Positions 25,281 to 33,060 of a stretch of 42,999 nucleotides of DNA are shown piece after piece. The translations under genes were made by a program, and so were the position numbers. A model generated the notes under the pieces. It searched no databases. It had not been told where the DNA came from and worked only from the letters and a program-made list of their open reading frames with translations. Position 1 is the first letter of the stretch; every line of letters starts with the position of its first letter. Source of the DNA: Planctomycetia bacterium (GTDB lineage Bacteria; Planctomycetota; UBA1135; UBA2386); assembly GCA_005776365.1 (NCBI GenBank), contig SXPK01000186.1, positions 1 to 42,999 on the forward strand, given 5' to 3'.

Positions 25281-25688
25281 ATGAGACTCGCCACCAGGAC
25301 CATTCTCGCGCCGACTGCCACCCTGTGCCTTCTCGCCCTCGTCTCCGCATGCGGTGGCGACGACGCGAAGGCGCAACGCCGTTCCTTCTCGGTCCCTGCC
25401 GCCCGCAAAGAAGCGAACGACCTCTACCAATCGCTGTGCTCCACCTGCCACGGCCCGTCCGGGCGAGGCGATGGGCCAGGAGCAGCTGCCTGCGACCCCA
25501 AGCCTCGGACCTTTCTCGACGTAGCTTGGCAATCGTCGGTCACTGACGAACACATCGTCAAGACGGTGACCTTTGGCGGCGCAGCCGTCGGGAAGAGCCC
25601 GCAGATGCCGGCTCAACCCCAACTCAAGGGCAAGACCGAAGTCCTCCAACACCTCGTCGCAATCGTCCGCGGCTTCGCGGCGCAATGA
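25281..25688 (+). CDS. Monohaem cytochrome c lipoprotein of the nos operon
   Basis: A 135-residue extracytoplasmic cytochrome. The signal ends in LVSAC (lipobox), so it should be lipid-anchored. One haem-c site, CSTCHGPSGRGDG, is followed by a likely distal Met ligand in GKSPQMPAQP. Size and order (LYQSLCSTCHG early, a terminal helix TEVLQHLVAIVRGF) fit class I cytochromes. Placed 59 bases before nosZ on the same strand, it is the natural electron donor to the CuA centre. GAAGGA lies just upstream of ATG 25281. Confidence 0.88.
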   Translation: MRLATRTILAPTATLCLLALVSACGGDDAKAQRRSFSVPAARKEANDLYQSLCSTCHGPSGRGDGPGAAACDPKPRTFLDVAWQSSVTDEHIVKTVTFGGAAVGKSPQMPAQPQLKGKTEVLQHLVAIVRGFAAQ

Positions 25689-25747
25689 CGACCGTCCGCC
25701 GAGCTACCGCATTCCCGCCAGTTCCCATGACTCGAAGGAGCATTGCC

Positions 25748-27712
25748 ATGAACGACAGTCCCCGATCCATCCGTCTACTGGCCTTCGCAACGTGCGCCGC
25801 GCTCGCGGCCTCGTGCGGTGAAGGCAGCCCAGCGTCCGCCGGAGCCTCCTCGATCGGAGGCGACGCCCGGACGATCATCGCCGAGCGCAACCTGAACGAA
25901 GCCGACGTGTCGGCAGCGCTGTCGACCTACACGCCCACGGGACGCCACGACGAGTACTACACGTTTGCGTCCGGCGGCCACGCAGGCAACATCATCGTGA
26001 TCGGGGTGCCGAGCATGCGCATCCTGAAGTACATCGCGGTGTTCACCCCCGAGCCGTGGCAGGGCTACGGCTACGGCGACGAGAGCGGCGACCTCCTCAA
26101 AGCAGGCAGCCGCGCCGGCAACCTGATCACCTGGGCGGACCAGCACCACCCTGCGCTCAGCGAGAGCGGCGGCGAATATGACGGCCGTTGGCTGTTCATC
26201 GGCGACAAGGCGAACCCGCGCATGGCGGTCATCGACTTGCGGGACTTCATGACCAAGCAGATCGTCACGAGCGAGCTGCTGCAATCCGATCACGGCGCAG
26301 CCTTCGTCACGCCAGACACTGACTACGTGATCGAGACGTCGCAGTATCCGGCGCCACTCGGCGGCAAGTACGCGCCGATCGAGAGCTACGACGCCGAGTA
26401 TCGCGGCGCGATGGTGTTCTGGAAGTTCGACAAGCAGAAGGGGCGGATCATCCCCGAGCAGTCCTTCGCCATCGAACTGCCGCCGTACATGCAAGACCTC
26501 GCTGACGCAGGCAAGCGGGTCAGCGACGGCTGGGTGTTCTGCAACTCGATCAACACGGAACGGGCATGGGGCGGCACGATGGAAGGTAAGCCCTCGCTCG
26601 AGTCCGGGTCGACGCAGAACGACATGGACTACCTCCACTGCATTCCGTGGAAGAAGGCGGAGCAGGTCGCGGCCGCCGGGAAGACGGAAACGATCGCCGG
26701 CATGCGCACGATCCGGCTGCAGACCGCGATCGACGAAGGTCTCTTGTTCCTCGTGCCGGAGCCGAAGAGCCCGCACGGTGTCGACATCACGCCAGACGGT
26801 GAGGACATCGTCGTCGGCGGCAAGCTCGACACGCACTGCACGGTCTACAGCGCGACGAAGATCAAGGACCTCGCGGAGCAGAAGAAGTTCGCCGGACGTG
26901 ACCCCTACGGAGTCCCTGTCCTCGACTTCAAGCAGTCGATCCGCGGCCAGTGCGAGATCGGCCTCGGCCCGCTTCACACGCAGTTCGACGGCCAAGGCAA
27001 TGCCTACACCTCGGTGTTCATCGAGTCCGTCGTGGCGAAGTGGTCGCTCAAGGACCTCAAGTTGATCGAGAAGATCGACTCACACTTCAACATCGGTCAC
27101 CTGTGCGCCGCCGAAGGCGACACCGTGTCCCCGGACGGCAAGTACCTGCTGGCGATGAACAAGTGGGCGCTCGACCGCTTCGCGCCTGTCGGCCCGCTGC
27201 TGCCGCAGAACTTCCAACTCGTCGGCCTGGCAGGCCAAAAGATGACGCGGCTCTATGACATGCCACTGCCGCTGGGCGAACCGCACTACGCGCAGATGAT
27301 CAAGGCGGACAAGCTCAAGCCCATCGAGGTCTACACGCCGATCGGCACCAACCCGTTCCACGAAGGCGTCGATCCAAACGCGGTGACCGCCGGCAAGGAA
27401 CGCATCGAGCGCAAGGACGACGGCGTGCACGTCTGGATGACCGCGGTGCGCAGCCACTTCACCCCGGACATCGTCCGCGTGAAGGAAGGCGACGTGGTCC
27501 ACCTGCACGTCACCAACGTCGAGCAAGCGCACGACGCCACGCACGGCCTCGCGATCGGTTCTCACAACGTCAACCTGAGCCTCGAGCCGGGCAAGCACTG
27601 CAACGTCACCTTCACGGCCAAGCGAGCGGGCGTCTACCCGTTCTACTGCACCGAGGTCTGCTCGGCGCTGCACCTGGAGATGGCGGGCTACTTGCTCGTC
27701 GAGCCGCGCTGA
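25748..27712 (+). CDS. nosZ: Nitrous oxide reductase, clade II (Sec/lipoprotein type)
   Basis: A 654-residue copper enzyme reducing N2O to N2 outside the cytoplasm. The N-terminus is a Sec signal with a probable lipobox (ALAASC), not the Tat signal of clade I. A seven-bladed propeller supplies the CuZ histidines: His133/134 (ADQHHP, the clade II form), His182 (SDHGAAF), His297 (YLHC), His343 (SPHGVD), His410 (PLHTQ) and His451 (IGHLC). The C-terminal cupredoxin supplies CuA: His599 (THGLAI), Cys634 and Cys638 (FYCTEVCSA), His642 and Met645. All expected ligands are present, so the enzyme looks intact. AAGGAG lies before ATG 25748. Upstream is its cytochrome; the maturation genes follow. Confidence 0.97.
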   Translation: MNDSPRSIRLLAFATCAALAASCGEGSPASAGASSIGGDARTIIAERNLNEADVSAALSTYTPTGRHDEYYTFASGGHAGNIIVIGVPSMRILKYIAVFTPEPWQGYGYGDESGDLLKAGSRAGNLITWADQHHPALSESGGEYDGRWLFIGDKANPRMAVIDLRDFMTKQIVTSELLQSDHGAAFVTPDTDYVIETSQYPAPLGGKYAPIESYDAEYRGAMVFWKFDKQKGRIIPEQSFAIELPPYMQDLADAGKRVSDGWVFCNSINTERAWGGTMEGKPSLESGSTQNDMDYLHCIPWKKAEQVAAAGKTETIAGMRTIRLQTAIDEGLLFLVPEPKSPHGVDITPDGEDIVVGGKLDTHCTVYSATKIKDLAEQKKFAGRDPYGVPVLDFKQSIRGQCEIGLGPLHTQFDGQGNAYTSVFIESVVAKWSLKDLKLIEKIDSHFNIGHLCAAEGDTVSPDGKYLLAMNKWALDRFAPVGPLLPQNFQLVGLAGQKMTRLYDMPLPLGEPHYAQMIKADKLKPIEVYTPIGTNPFHEGVDPNAVTAGKERIERKDDGVHVWMTAVRSHFTPDIVRVKEGDVVHLHVTNVEQAHDATHGLAIGSHNVNLSLEPGKHCNVTFTAKRAGVYPFYCTEVCSALHLEMAGYLLVEPR

Positions 27713-27741
27713 ACCGGAGCGATCCGCAGAACGGTGCTGCA

Positions 27742-29064
27742 ATGAACCGCCTCCCTTTCCTCCTGCTCGCCGCCCTTGCCGCATCCTGCGGCAAGGGGCG
27801 CGCAGCGCCGGTCGCGAGCCGCCCGGTTCCGCAAGGCGGAGTCGTGGTCGAGGCGGGCCAGAAGCTCCAGGCGATCGTCGATGCAGCGCAAGATGGCGCC
27901 GTGCTGACGCTCGCCGACGGCGCTCACAGAGGGCCTGTAGTCGTCGATCGCGGCATCACCTTGCAGGGCAAGGTGACTGCCTGCATCGAAGGCGGCGGTT
28001 CGGGCTCCACCGTCACGCTGCGTGGCAAAGCCAGCAAGTTGCTCGGCTGCACGATCCGTGGCAGCGGCGATCGACTCGATACGCAGGACAGCGCGGTGCA
28101 CGTCGAAGGCGAAGCCATCGTCGTCGAGGGCGTGCGGATCGAGGGCGCATTGTTCGGCGTGCTGGTGCACAAGAGCAACGCGGTCGTCATCCGTGACAAC
28201 TTGATCCTCGGCAATGGCGCCGAAGCGATGGGCCTCCGCGGCGACGGCATCCGCCTCTGGGAAACACGCGGGTCCGAGGTCTCGGGCAACTTCGTCCGTG
28301 ACCACCGCGACGTCGTCGTCTGGTACTCGCCGAACAACCGCGTCACCGGCAACCACGTCGAACGATGCCGCTACGGGACGCACTACATGTTCAGCCATGA
28401 CAACGTCGTCGAAGACAACGTCTATCTCGATGACGTGGTCGGCATCTTCGTGATGTACAGCCACGACCTCGCAATCCGCCGCAACCTCTTGGCGCGCGCC
28501 TCCGGCTCCGCTGGCATCGGGTTGGGCGTGAAGGAATCCGGCAATCTCCGTGTGGAGGACAACTGGTTCGTCCAGGACACGACCGGCATCTACCTCGACA
28601 CCTCTCCACTCGACCCCCAGCACCACGATTGGTTTCGGGGCAACGTGATCCGGCTGTGCGACACCGCGCTTCATCTGCACGCAAAGACGCCGCGCAACGA
28701 CTTCCGCGACAACCTGTTCGCGGACAATGGCGCCGTCATCGCGGTCGGCGGCGAAGGCGACGCACTCTCGTGTGTGTTCGAAGGCAACTACTACGACGTC
28801 TACCAGGGCTACGACTTGGATGGCGACGGCTTTGGTGACGTGCCGTTCGAACTGCGCCGCTTGTCGAGCCAGATGGAATCGCGTTATCCGGACCTCGCGC
28901 TGCTGCATGGCGCGCCGGTCATGGCCGCCGTCGACATGATGTCGCAACTGGTGCCGTTGTTCGCCCCGCGCACCCTGATGCGGGACTCGCGGCCGCGCCT
29001 GGATGAGCCTTCGCCCGTGTTCGTCCCCGCGCCGATCCTGGAGGCAGAGCGCCATGCGCGTTGA
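27742..29064 (+). CDS. nosD: NosD, copper-site maturation protein
   Basis: A 440-residue exported beta-helix protein required with NosF and NosY to build the CuZ [4Cu:2S] centre. The signal ends in LAASC, a probable lipoprotein site like that of NosZ; classical NosD is periplasmic. The body is a run of CASH/NosD parallel-beta repeats (VVIRDNLILGNG, SEVSGNFVRDH, NRVTGNHVERC, NVVEDNVYLDDVVGIFVMYSHD, LRVEDNWFVQDTTGIYLD, NDFRDNLFADNG). The family end GNYYDVYQGYDLDGDGFGDVPF is intact. It overlaps nosF by 11 bases. Confidence 0.95.
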   Translation: MNRLPFLLLAALAASCGKGRAAPVASRPVPQGGVVVEAGQKLQAIVDAAQDGAVLTLADGAHRGPVVVDRGITLQGKVTACIEGGGSGSTVTLRGKASKLLGCTIRGSGDRLDTQDSAVHVEGEAIVVEGVRIEGALFGVLVHKSNAVVIRDNLILGNGAEAMGLRGDGIRLWETRGSEVSGNFVRDHRDVVVWYSPNNRVTGNHVERCRYGTHYMFSHDNVVEDNVYLDDVVGIFVMYSHDLAIRRNLLARASGSAGIGLGVKESGNLRVEDNWFVQDTTGIYLDTSPLDPQHHDWFRGNVIRLCDTALHLHAKTPRNDFRDNLFADNGAVIAVGGEGDALSCVFEGNYYDVYQGYDLDGDGFGDVPFELRRLSSQMESRYPDLALLHGAPVMAAVDMMSQLVPLFAPRTLMRDSRPRLDEPSPVFVPAPILEAERHAR

Positions 29065-29932
29065 ACTCAAGAACGTCTGCAAGCGCTTCGGCAAGTTTGC
29101 GGCACTGCAGGATGTGACGCTTGCCTTCGCCTCCGGCTCGCGCACCGCGCTGGTCGGACCCAATGGTTCCGGCAAGTCGACGTTGGTCCGCATGCTGATG
29201 GGGATGCTCGAGGGCGACGGCGAGTTGACTCTCGACGGCCTGGATCCGGCGCAGCGACGCCAGGAGCTCGCGCCCCGCATCGCCTACGTTCCGCAAGTCG
29301 CGCCGAGGTTGTGGGCCAACGTCCGCGACCTGGTGCGCGCCACGGTCGGACTTCGTGGAGGAACGGAGTCGCGCGTCGTTGAGATTGCGGCCCAACTCGG
29401 GCTCGACCTCGAGGCCGTCGCGCTGCGGCCGTTCCGAGCGTTGTCCGGAGGCATGCGGCAAAAGGCGCTCGCAGCAACCGCCTTGGCGTCCGCCGCGGAC
29501 CTGCTGATCCTCGACGAGCCGACAGCCAGCATGGATCCGCGGAGCCGCGCGACCTTTCACCGCCTGCTCGACGACTTGCCGCAGCGCCCCACCGTGCTGC
29601 TCTGCTCCCACCGCCTCGAGGAGATCCGCCGCCACGTCGACTCCGTCGTCGAGTTGGCCGAGGGCAAGATCGCATGGCAGGGCGCATCGCGTGACTGGCT
29701 CGAAGCGCATTCGGAATGCGTGGTCGAACTGAGAACTGTCGACCAGCGAGCCGGCGAATGGCTCGCGCTGCGCGGCTTCTGCCGCGTGCGCAGCGATTGG
29801 TGGCAACTCGCAGTGCCGACCGCACAGCGGGCCGCGCTCGTCAGCGAAGTCATTCGCGAACTTGACGACGCCGTGCTCGACCTCCTGGCGCGAGATCTCG
29901 AGAGCGCCGAACCACAAGCCGTCCCCCTTTGA
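29054..29932 (+). CDS. nosF: NosF, ABC transporter ATPase for NosZ maturation
   Basis: A 292-residue cytosolic ATPase pairing with NosY, thought to move a sulfur species or power NosD. Walker A is GPNGSGKST (residues 35-43), the signature is LSGGMRQK, Walker B is LLILDEP and the H-loop is LLCSHRLEE. The C-terminal 70 residues form the accessory domain usual in NosF. ATG 29054 is inside the nosD end, so translation is coupled. The next ATG (nosL) follows after three bases. Confidence 0.95.
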   Translation: MRVELKNVCKRFGKFAALQDVTLAFASGSRTALVGPNGSGKSTLVRMLMGMLEGDGELTLDGLDPAQRRQELAPRIAYVPQVAPRLWANVRDLVRATVGLRGGTESRVVEIAAQLGLDLEAVALRPFRALSGGMRQKALAATALASAADLLILDEPTASMDPRSRATFHRLLDDLPQRPTVLLCSHRLEEIRRHVDSVVELAEGKIAWQGASRDWLEAHSECVVELRTVDQRAGEWLALRGFCRVRSDWWQLAVPTAQRAALVSEVIRELDDAVLDLLARDLESAEPQAVPL

Positions 29933-29935
29933 GGA

Positions 29936-30415
29936 ATGTCGATGAGCCCCTCTGCCCTCGGAACCCGCATCCTGCTCGCCGCTGTCTTCTTGACTGCGGC
30001 AAGCGCGCTCGGGGCCGCAGTCCTCTCCGCGAACGCACTGCCAGATGGTCCAGCGCACGTGGTCTGGGACAAGGCCGCATGCGAACACTGTCGCATGCAC
30101 CTCGGCGAGCCGGCGTTCGCGGCGCAAGTCGTCTGCAAGGACGGGCGCGTCGCATTGTTCGACGACCCAGGTTGCTTGTTCGAGTGGCTCGACACCGAGC
30201 GCCCCGAGGTGCACGCGACATGGTTCCACGAGCTGCGCGGCACGAGTTGGCTGCGCGGCGAAACGGCGATCTTCGAGCGCGTCGAACAAACACCGATGGG
30301 CTACGGAATCGGCGCAGTCGCGCACGCGCACGGCGACGGCGCGACGATGACCTTTGAGCAAGCCAACGCCCATTGCCTCACGAAGAACTCCACCCCGTCG
30401 GGAGTGACCCGGTGA
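29936..30415 (+). CDS. nosL: NosL-type copper chaperone
   Basis: A 159-residue NosL, which binds Cu(I) and delivers it to apo-NosZ. The metal motif CEHCRM is at Cys49/Cys52/Met54. FDDPGCLFEWL and the C-terminal MGYGIGAVAHAHGDG and MTFEQANAHC segments match the family. Unlike most NosL, the N-terminus has no lipobox cysteine; the hydrophobic segment (about 11-33, RILLAAVFLTAASALGAAVL) would act as a membrane anchor or ordinary signal. The start may be ATG 29936 or 29942. Its stop overlaps the nosY GTG. Confidence 0.9.
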   Translation: MSMSPSALGTRILLAAVFLTAASALGAAVLSANALPDGPAHVVWDKAACEHCRMHLGEPAFAAQVVCKDGRVALFDDPGCLFEWLDTERPEVHATWFHELRGTSWLRGETAIFERVEQTPMGYGIGAVAHAHGDGATMTFEQANAHCLTKNSTPSGVTR

Positions 30416-31251
30416 CTTTCGCCACCCAGCTCGCGGTCGTAGCGCGGCTCGATCTCGCGGAAGTGCGCCGCTCACGCTGGCTCGCCTCGTGCCTCATCGT
30501 CCACTTCTTGCTCGCGGCGGCGTTCGTGCTCGTCGGCCTACGAGAGTCGTCGGTGCTGGGTTTCACGGGCATGGGCCGCGCGCTGATGTCTCTGAGCCAC
30601 GCACTCGTGTTCCTGCTGCCGCTGCTGGCGTTGGTCGCGACTGCACAAGTGGTCAACGGCGCACGCGACGATGGCACGCTGGAGTTGCTGCTGAGCCACC
30701 CGGTGTCGCGGCGAGGTTGGTTTGCCGGAACGACGCTGCTGCGGCTGTGCGCCCTGGTCGCGCCACTGCTCGTTGCAATGCCGATCATGGCGATCGTCGG
30801 ATCCCTCGCGTTCGGCCAGGACATCCCGTGGAGCTACCTGGCAAGAACGCTGCTGGTCGGAACCTCACTGCTCGCTTGCTACACGGCGATCGGACTGTGG
30901 ATCTCGACCTTCGTGCGCAACCAGGCCAAAGCATTGATGCTCGCCGTGCTCGCCTGGGCGGCCAGCGTCGCATTCCTCGACTTCGGTCTCGTCGGCATGA
31001 TGTTGCAGTGGCGGCTGCCGCCAGCGTCCGTCTTCTCGATCGCTGCGCTCAATCCAGTCCAGTGCGCGCGCCTTGCGCTGCTCTCGGCGGCGCAGCCCGA
31101 ACTGTCCACCTTCGGTCCCGTGGGATTCTGGCTCGCGAATCGAGTCGGCACGGTCGGCCTGTTCGCGATCGGAATCGGCTGGCCGCTGCTGCTCGGGCTC
31201 ACGACGTGGACGCACGCGCAGGCCCGGTTCTGCCGCCGCGACCTCCTCTGA
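30412..31251 (+). CDS. nosY: NosY, ABC permease for NosZ maturation
   Basis: A 279-residue inner-membrane permease with about six helices (for example SCLIVHFLLAAAFVLVGL, LVFLLPLLALVATAQVVNG, TLLRLCALVAPLLVAMPIM, LLVGTSLLACYTAIGLWIS, AKALMLAVLAWAASVAFL, GTVGLFAIGIGWPLLLGL). It includes the ABC-2 signature region GARDDGTLELLLSHPVSRRGWF. It partners NosF. A GTG at 30412 overlapping the nosL stop (GTGA) is the most natural start; an ATG at 30373 would add 13 residues inside nosL. The next gene begins eight bases on. Confidence 0.93.
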   Translation: MTFATQLAVVARLDLAEVRRSRWLASCLIVHFLLAAAFVLVGLRESSVLGFTGMGRALMSLSHALVFLLPLLALVATAQVVNGARDDGTLELLLSHPVSRRGWFAGTTLLRLCALVAPLLVAMPIMAIVGSLAFGQDIPWSYLARTLLVGTSLLACYTAIGLWISTFVRNQAKALMLAVLAWAASVAFLDFGLVGMMLQWRLPPASVFSIAALNPVQCARLALLSAAQPELSTFGPVGFWLANRVGTVGLFAIGIGWPLLLGLTTWTHAQARFCRRDLL

Positions 31252-31259
31252 GCCACGCC

Positions 31260-31910
31260 ATGAACCCTCTCCCCAGCTCGTTTGCCGACTACCTCGACAC
31301 GCCGTTGCGATTCCGTTCGCGAATCTTCCTCGCACTGCTGGTCGTGCCCCTGCTGTTCAGCCTCGCGCTCCCGCTGTGGCGCATCAGCATGACCGCGCCG
31401 CAGTATCCGAAAGGACTCTGGCTCGACATCCACGCCGGCGGTCTCGACGCAGGCAACCGCGGCCACGACCTCACGGAGATCAACACGCTCAATCACTACA
31501 TCGGCATGGCGCACATCACGCGCGAAGAACTGCGCGACCTCGATTGGCTGCCATTCGGGTTGATCGGGCTCGCTCTGGTCACGCTGCGATGCGCAGCGCT
31601 CGGCAACGTGCGTGCGATCATCGACGTGTCGATGATGGCCGCCTACATCTCGATGGTCGCGTTCGGACGATTCATCTGGATGCTGTGGACCTTTGGCCAC
31701 AACCTCGACCCGAAGGCGCCGGTGCGCATGGACCCCTTCATGCCGGTCGTGTTTGGCAGCAAGCAGATCGCCAACTTCATGACGCACAGCTGGCCGCGAC
31801 CTGGATCCGCCTTGCTGTTCACATTCACGTTTGGCGTTTGGGCGCTGACGGCCTGGTTGCTGTGGAGCGGCAGGGCCAAGGCCCGAAGGTACGCGCTCTC
31901 CGCGGCATAG
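31260..31910 (+). CDS. Four-helix membrane protein at the end of the nos operon (NosB-like role possible)
   Basis: A 216-residue inner-membrane protein with four predicted helices: about 21-41 (RIFLALLVVPLLFSLALPLW), 97-115, 122-145 and 188-207. A roughly 55-residue loop between helices 1 and 2 carries distinctive motifs (MTAPQYPKGLWLDI, LTEINTLNHYIGM) that look strongly constrained. I recognise similar unnamed membrane proteins beside clade II nosZ but no established function. It may correspond to the clade II membrane partner called NosB elsewhere; that is inference. It is eight bases after nosY and is the last gene of the run. Confidence 0.8.
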   Translation: MNPLPSSFADYLDTPLRFRSRIFLALLVVPLLFSLALPLWRISMTAPQYPKGLWLDIHAGGLDAGNRGHDLTEINTLNHYIGMAHITREELRDLDWLPFGLIGLALVTLRCAALGNVRAIIDVSMMAAYISMVAFGRFIWMLWTFGHNLDPKAPVRMDPFMPVVFGSKQIANFMTHSWPRPGSALLFTFTFGVWALTAWLLWSGRAKARRYALSAA

Positions 31911-31916
31911 CCGCGG
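31900..31916 (+). terminator. Hairpin at the end of the nos operon
   Basis: CCGCGG (31900-31905), loop CATAG, CCGCGG (31911-31916): a six-base GC stem whose loop contains the stop codon of the last nos gene. There is no U-tract. Convergent with the GNAT gene ending at 32012. Confidence 0.35.
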
Positions 31917-32011
31917 ATCAGGATCGAGTCAGTCTGCGCGACGTCCCCATCGGGCACCACGGCCTCGCAGCAGTCCCAGGCGGTGCGCTTCCACGCCGCT
32001 GCCGCTTTGCC

Positions 32012-33010
32012 TCAAACTAGGTCGCTGTCGCCCGAAGTGTGGAACCACTGCTCGCGGTAGAACAGGGTGCCGCGATTGTCGAAGGGGATCACGACGAGGA
32101 AGTAAGTCGTGCCGTAGACCCGGAACCCGAGCGACTGAAACTTCAGGAAGCGCGGATTCATCTGCGGGAAGAGCGTCGCGAGCACGGGGCAAGCCTGCTC
32201 GCTCGCGAGCCTCTCGCAATGGGCCACGAGCGAGGTCATCGCGTCTTCGTCCTCGACCGGACACAGCCAGTCGACGATCTGACCAGCGCCCGGAAACAAG
32301 AAGTCCGTCTTGGTGAACACCGCGACGCCGCGCAACGCGCCAGTCGCTGCCTCGCGACATTCGACCAACGTGTACTTGGCATCGACTGCGTCGGCGTAGC
32401 GCCAGTTCAGATAGCGCGCATCCCGAACGATCGCGAGGCGACACTCGTCCTTCAGCCGGTCCCACAGCGCGTCGACGTCTGCCGACACGCGCGCAACGAC
32501 GCGAGTCTGCAACCGCGCCGACGTCGGGCGGGGCGCAAAGCCGCCGGCCTCAGCCGTGCGAAACAAGAAGTCCCAGTCGCGAATGTTCTCGTAACGGAGG
32601 TACTTCTGTCCGATGCGCCAGTTCGGGATCGGCCAGCCGTAGTGGAAGCGAGCCTGCCCGGGCGCCGAGCCACCGAAGATCTCGTACATCTTCAAGCCGA
32701 TGTGGACGAACAACCCCGGACGCACGCCGTGGCGCCGGAAGTCAGGCAGCACCCACATGTCGAGGCCCTGTGCCGCGATCAGGTCCTCGCCTTCCATCCG
32801 CACGCGCACCGGCAGGCTCGTGTAGCTGCCGATGATGCCATGCTGCTCGTGCTCGGCGACCGCGATGTGGTAGGCGCCGACGGGGTTGTCGCGGAACTTC
32901 CAGTGGAAGTGCTCCAGCGACCGCGGCTTCGTGAACACCGCGTTGTAGCCCGCGAGCAGCGCCTGCTCGTCGCCTTCGCGGAACGCACGGATCGTGATCG
33001 GGTCACCCAT
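32012..33010 (-). CDS. GNAT-family N-acetyltransferase
   Basis: A 332-residue cytosolic protein. The N-terminal half is a GNAT fold: TIRAFREGDEQALLAGYNAVF, then IAVAEHEQHGIIGSYTSLP, DMWVLPDFRRHGVRPGLFVHI with the acetyl-CoA pyrophosphate loop RRHGVRPG. The C-terminal half (about 190-332) looks like a second, diverged GNAT domain (LNWRYADAVDAKYTLVECREAATGALRGVAVF). This is the layout of polysaccharide- or lipid-linked acyltransferases annotated only as GNAT; the substrate is unknown. TAGAGT lies 13 bases upstream of ATG 33010. Confidence 0.82.
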   Translation of the reverse strand: MGDPITIRAFREGDEQALLAGYNAVFTKPRSLEHFHWKFRDNPVGAYHIAVAEHEQHGIIGSYTSLPVRVRMEGEDLIAAQGLDMWVLPDFRRHGVRPGLFVHIGLKMYEIFGGSAPGQARFHYGWPIPNWRIGQKYLRYENIRDWDFLFRTAEAGGFAPRPTSARLQTRVVARVSADVDALWDRLKDECRLAIVRDARYLNWRYADAVDAKYTLVECREAATGALRGVAVFTKTDFLFPGAGQIVDWLCPVEDEDAMTSLVAHCERLASEQACPVLATLFPQMNPRFLKFQSLGFRVYGTTYFLVVIPFDNRGTLFYREQWFHTSGDSDLV

Positions 33011-33023
33011 GGCAGTGTTGTTC

Positions 33024-33029
33024 ACTCTA
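33024..33029 (-). promoter_or_regulatory. -10-like element of the GNAT gene
   Basis: TAGAGT on the minus strand, 13 bases before ATG 33010, separating this gene from the one ending at 33061. Confidence 0.3.
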
Positions 33030-33060
33030 TCGGCGCACATCGTGTGCCGCCTCCGGTTGC

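Noticed and set aside
24514..25284. Plus-strand frame before the nos cytochrome
   Set aside because: Arg/Ser/Cys-rich, no domain, no start signal; treated as non-coding pending comparison.
25685..25747. Tat-type start for nosZ upstream of 25748
   Set aside because: An upstream frame includes TRRSIAMN, but the Shine-Dalgarno and Sec/lipoprotein signal both place the start at 25748; the protein is clade II.
27688..29280. 530-residue minus-strand open frame
   Set aside because: Antisense to nosD and nosF, both unambiguous.
30489..31259. Open frame upstream of the nos membrane gene
   Set aside because: It is a shadow of nosY in another frame; the real gene starts at ATG 31260.
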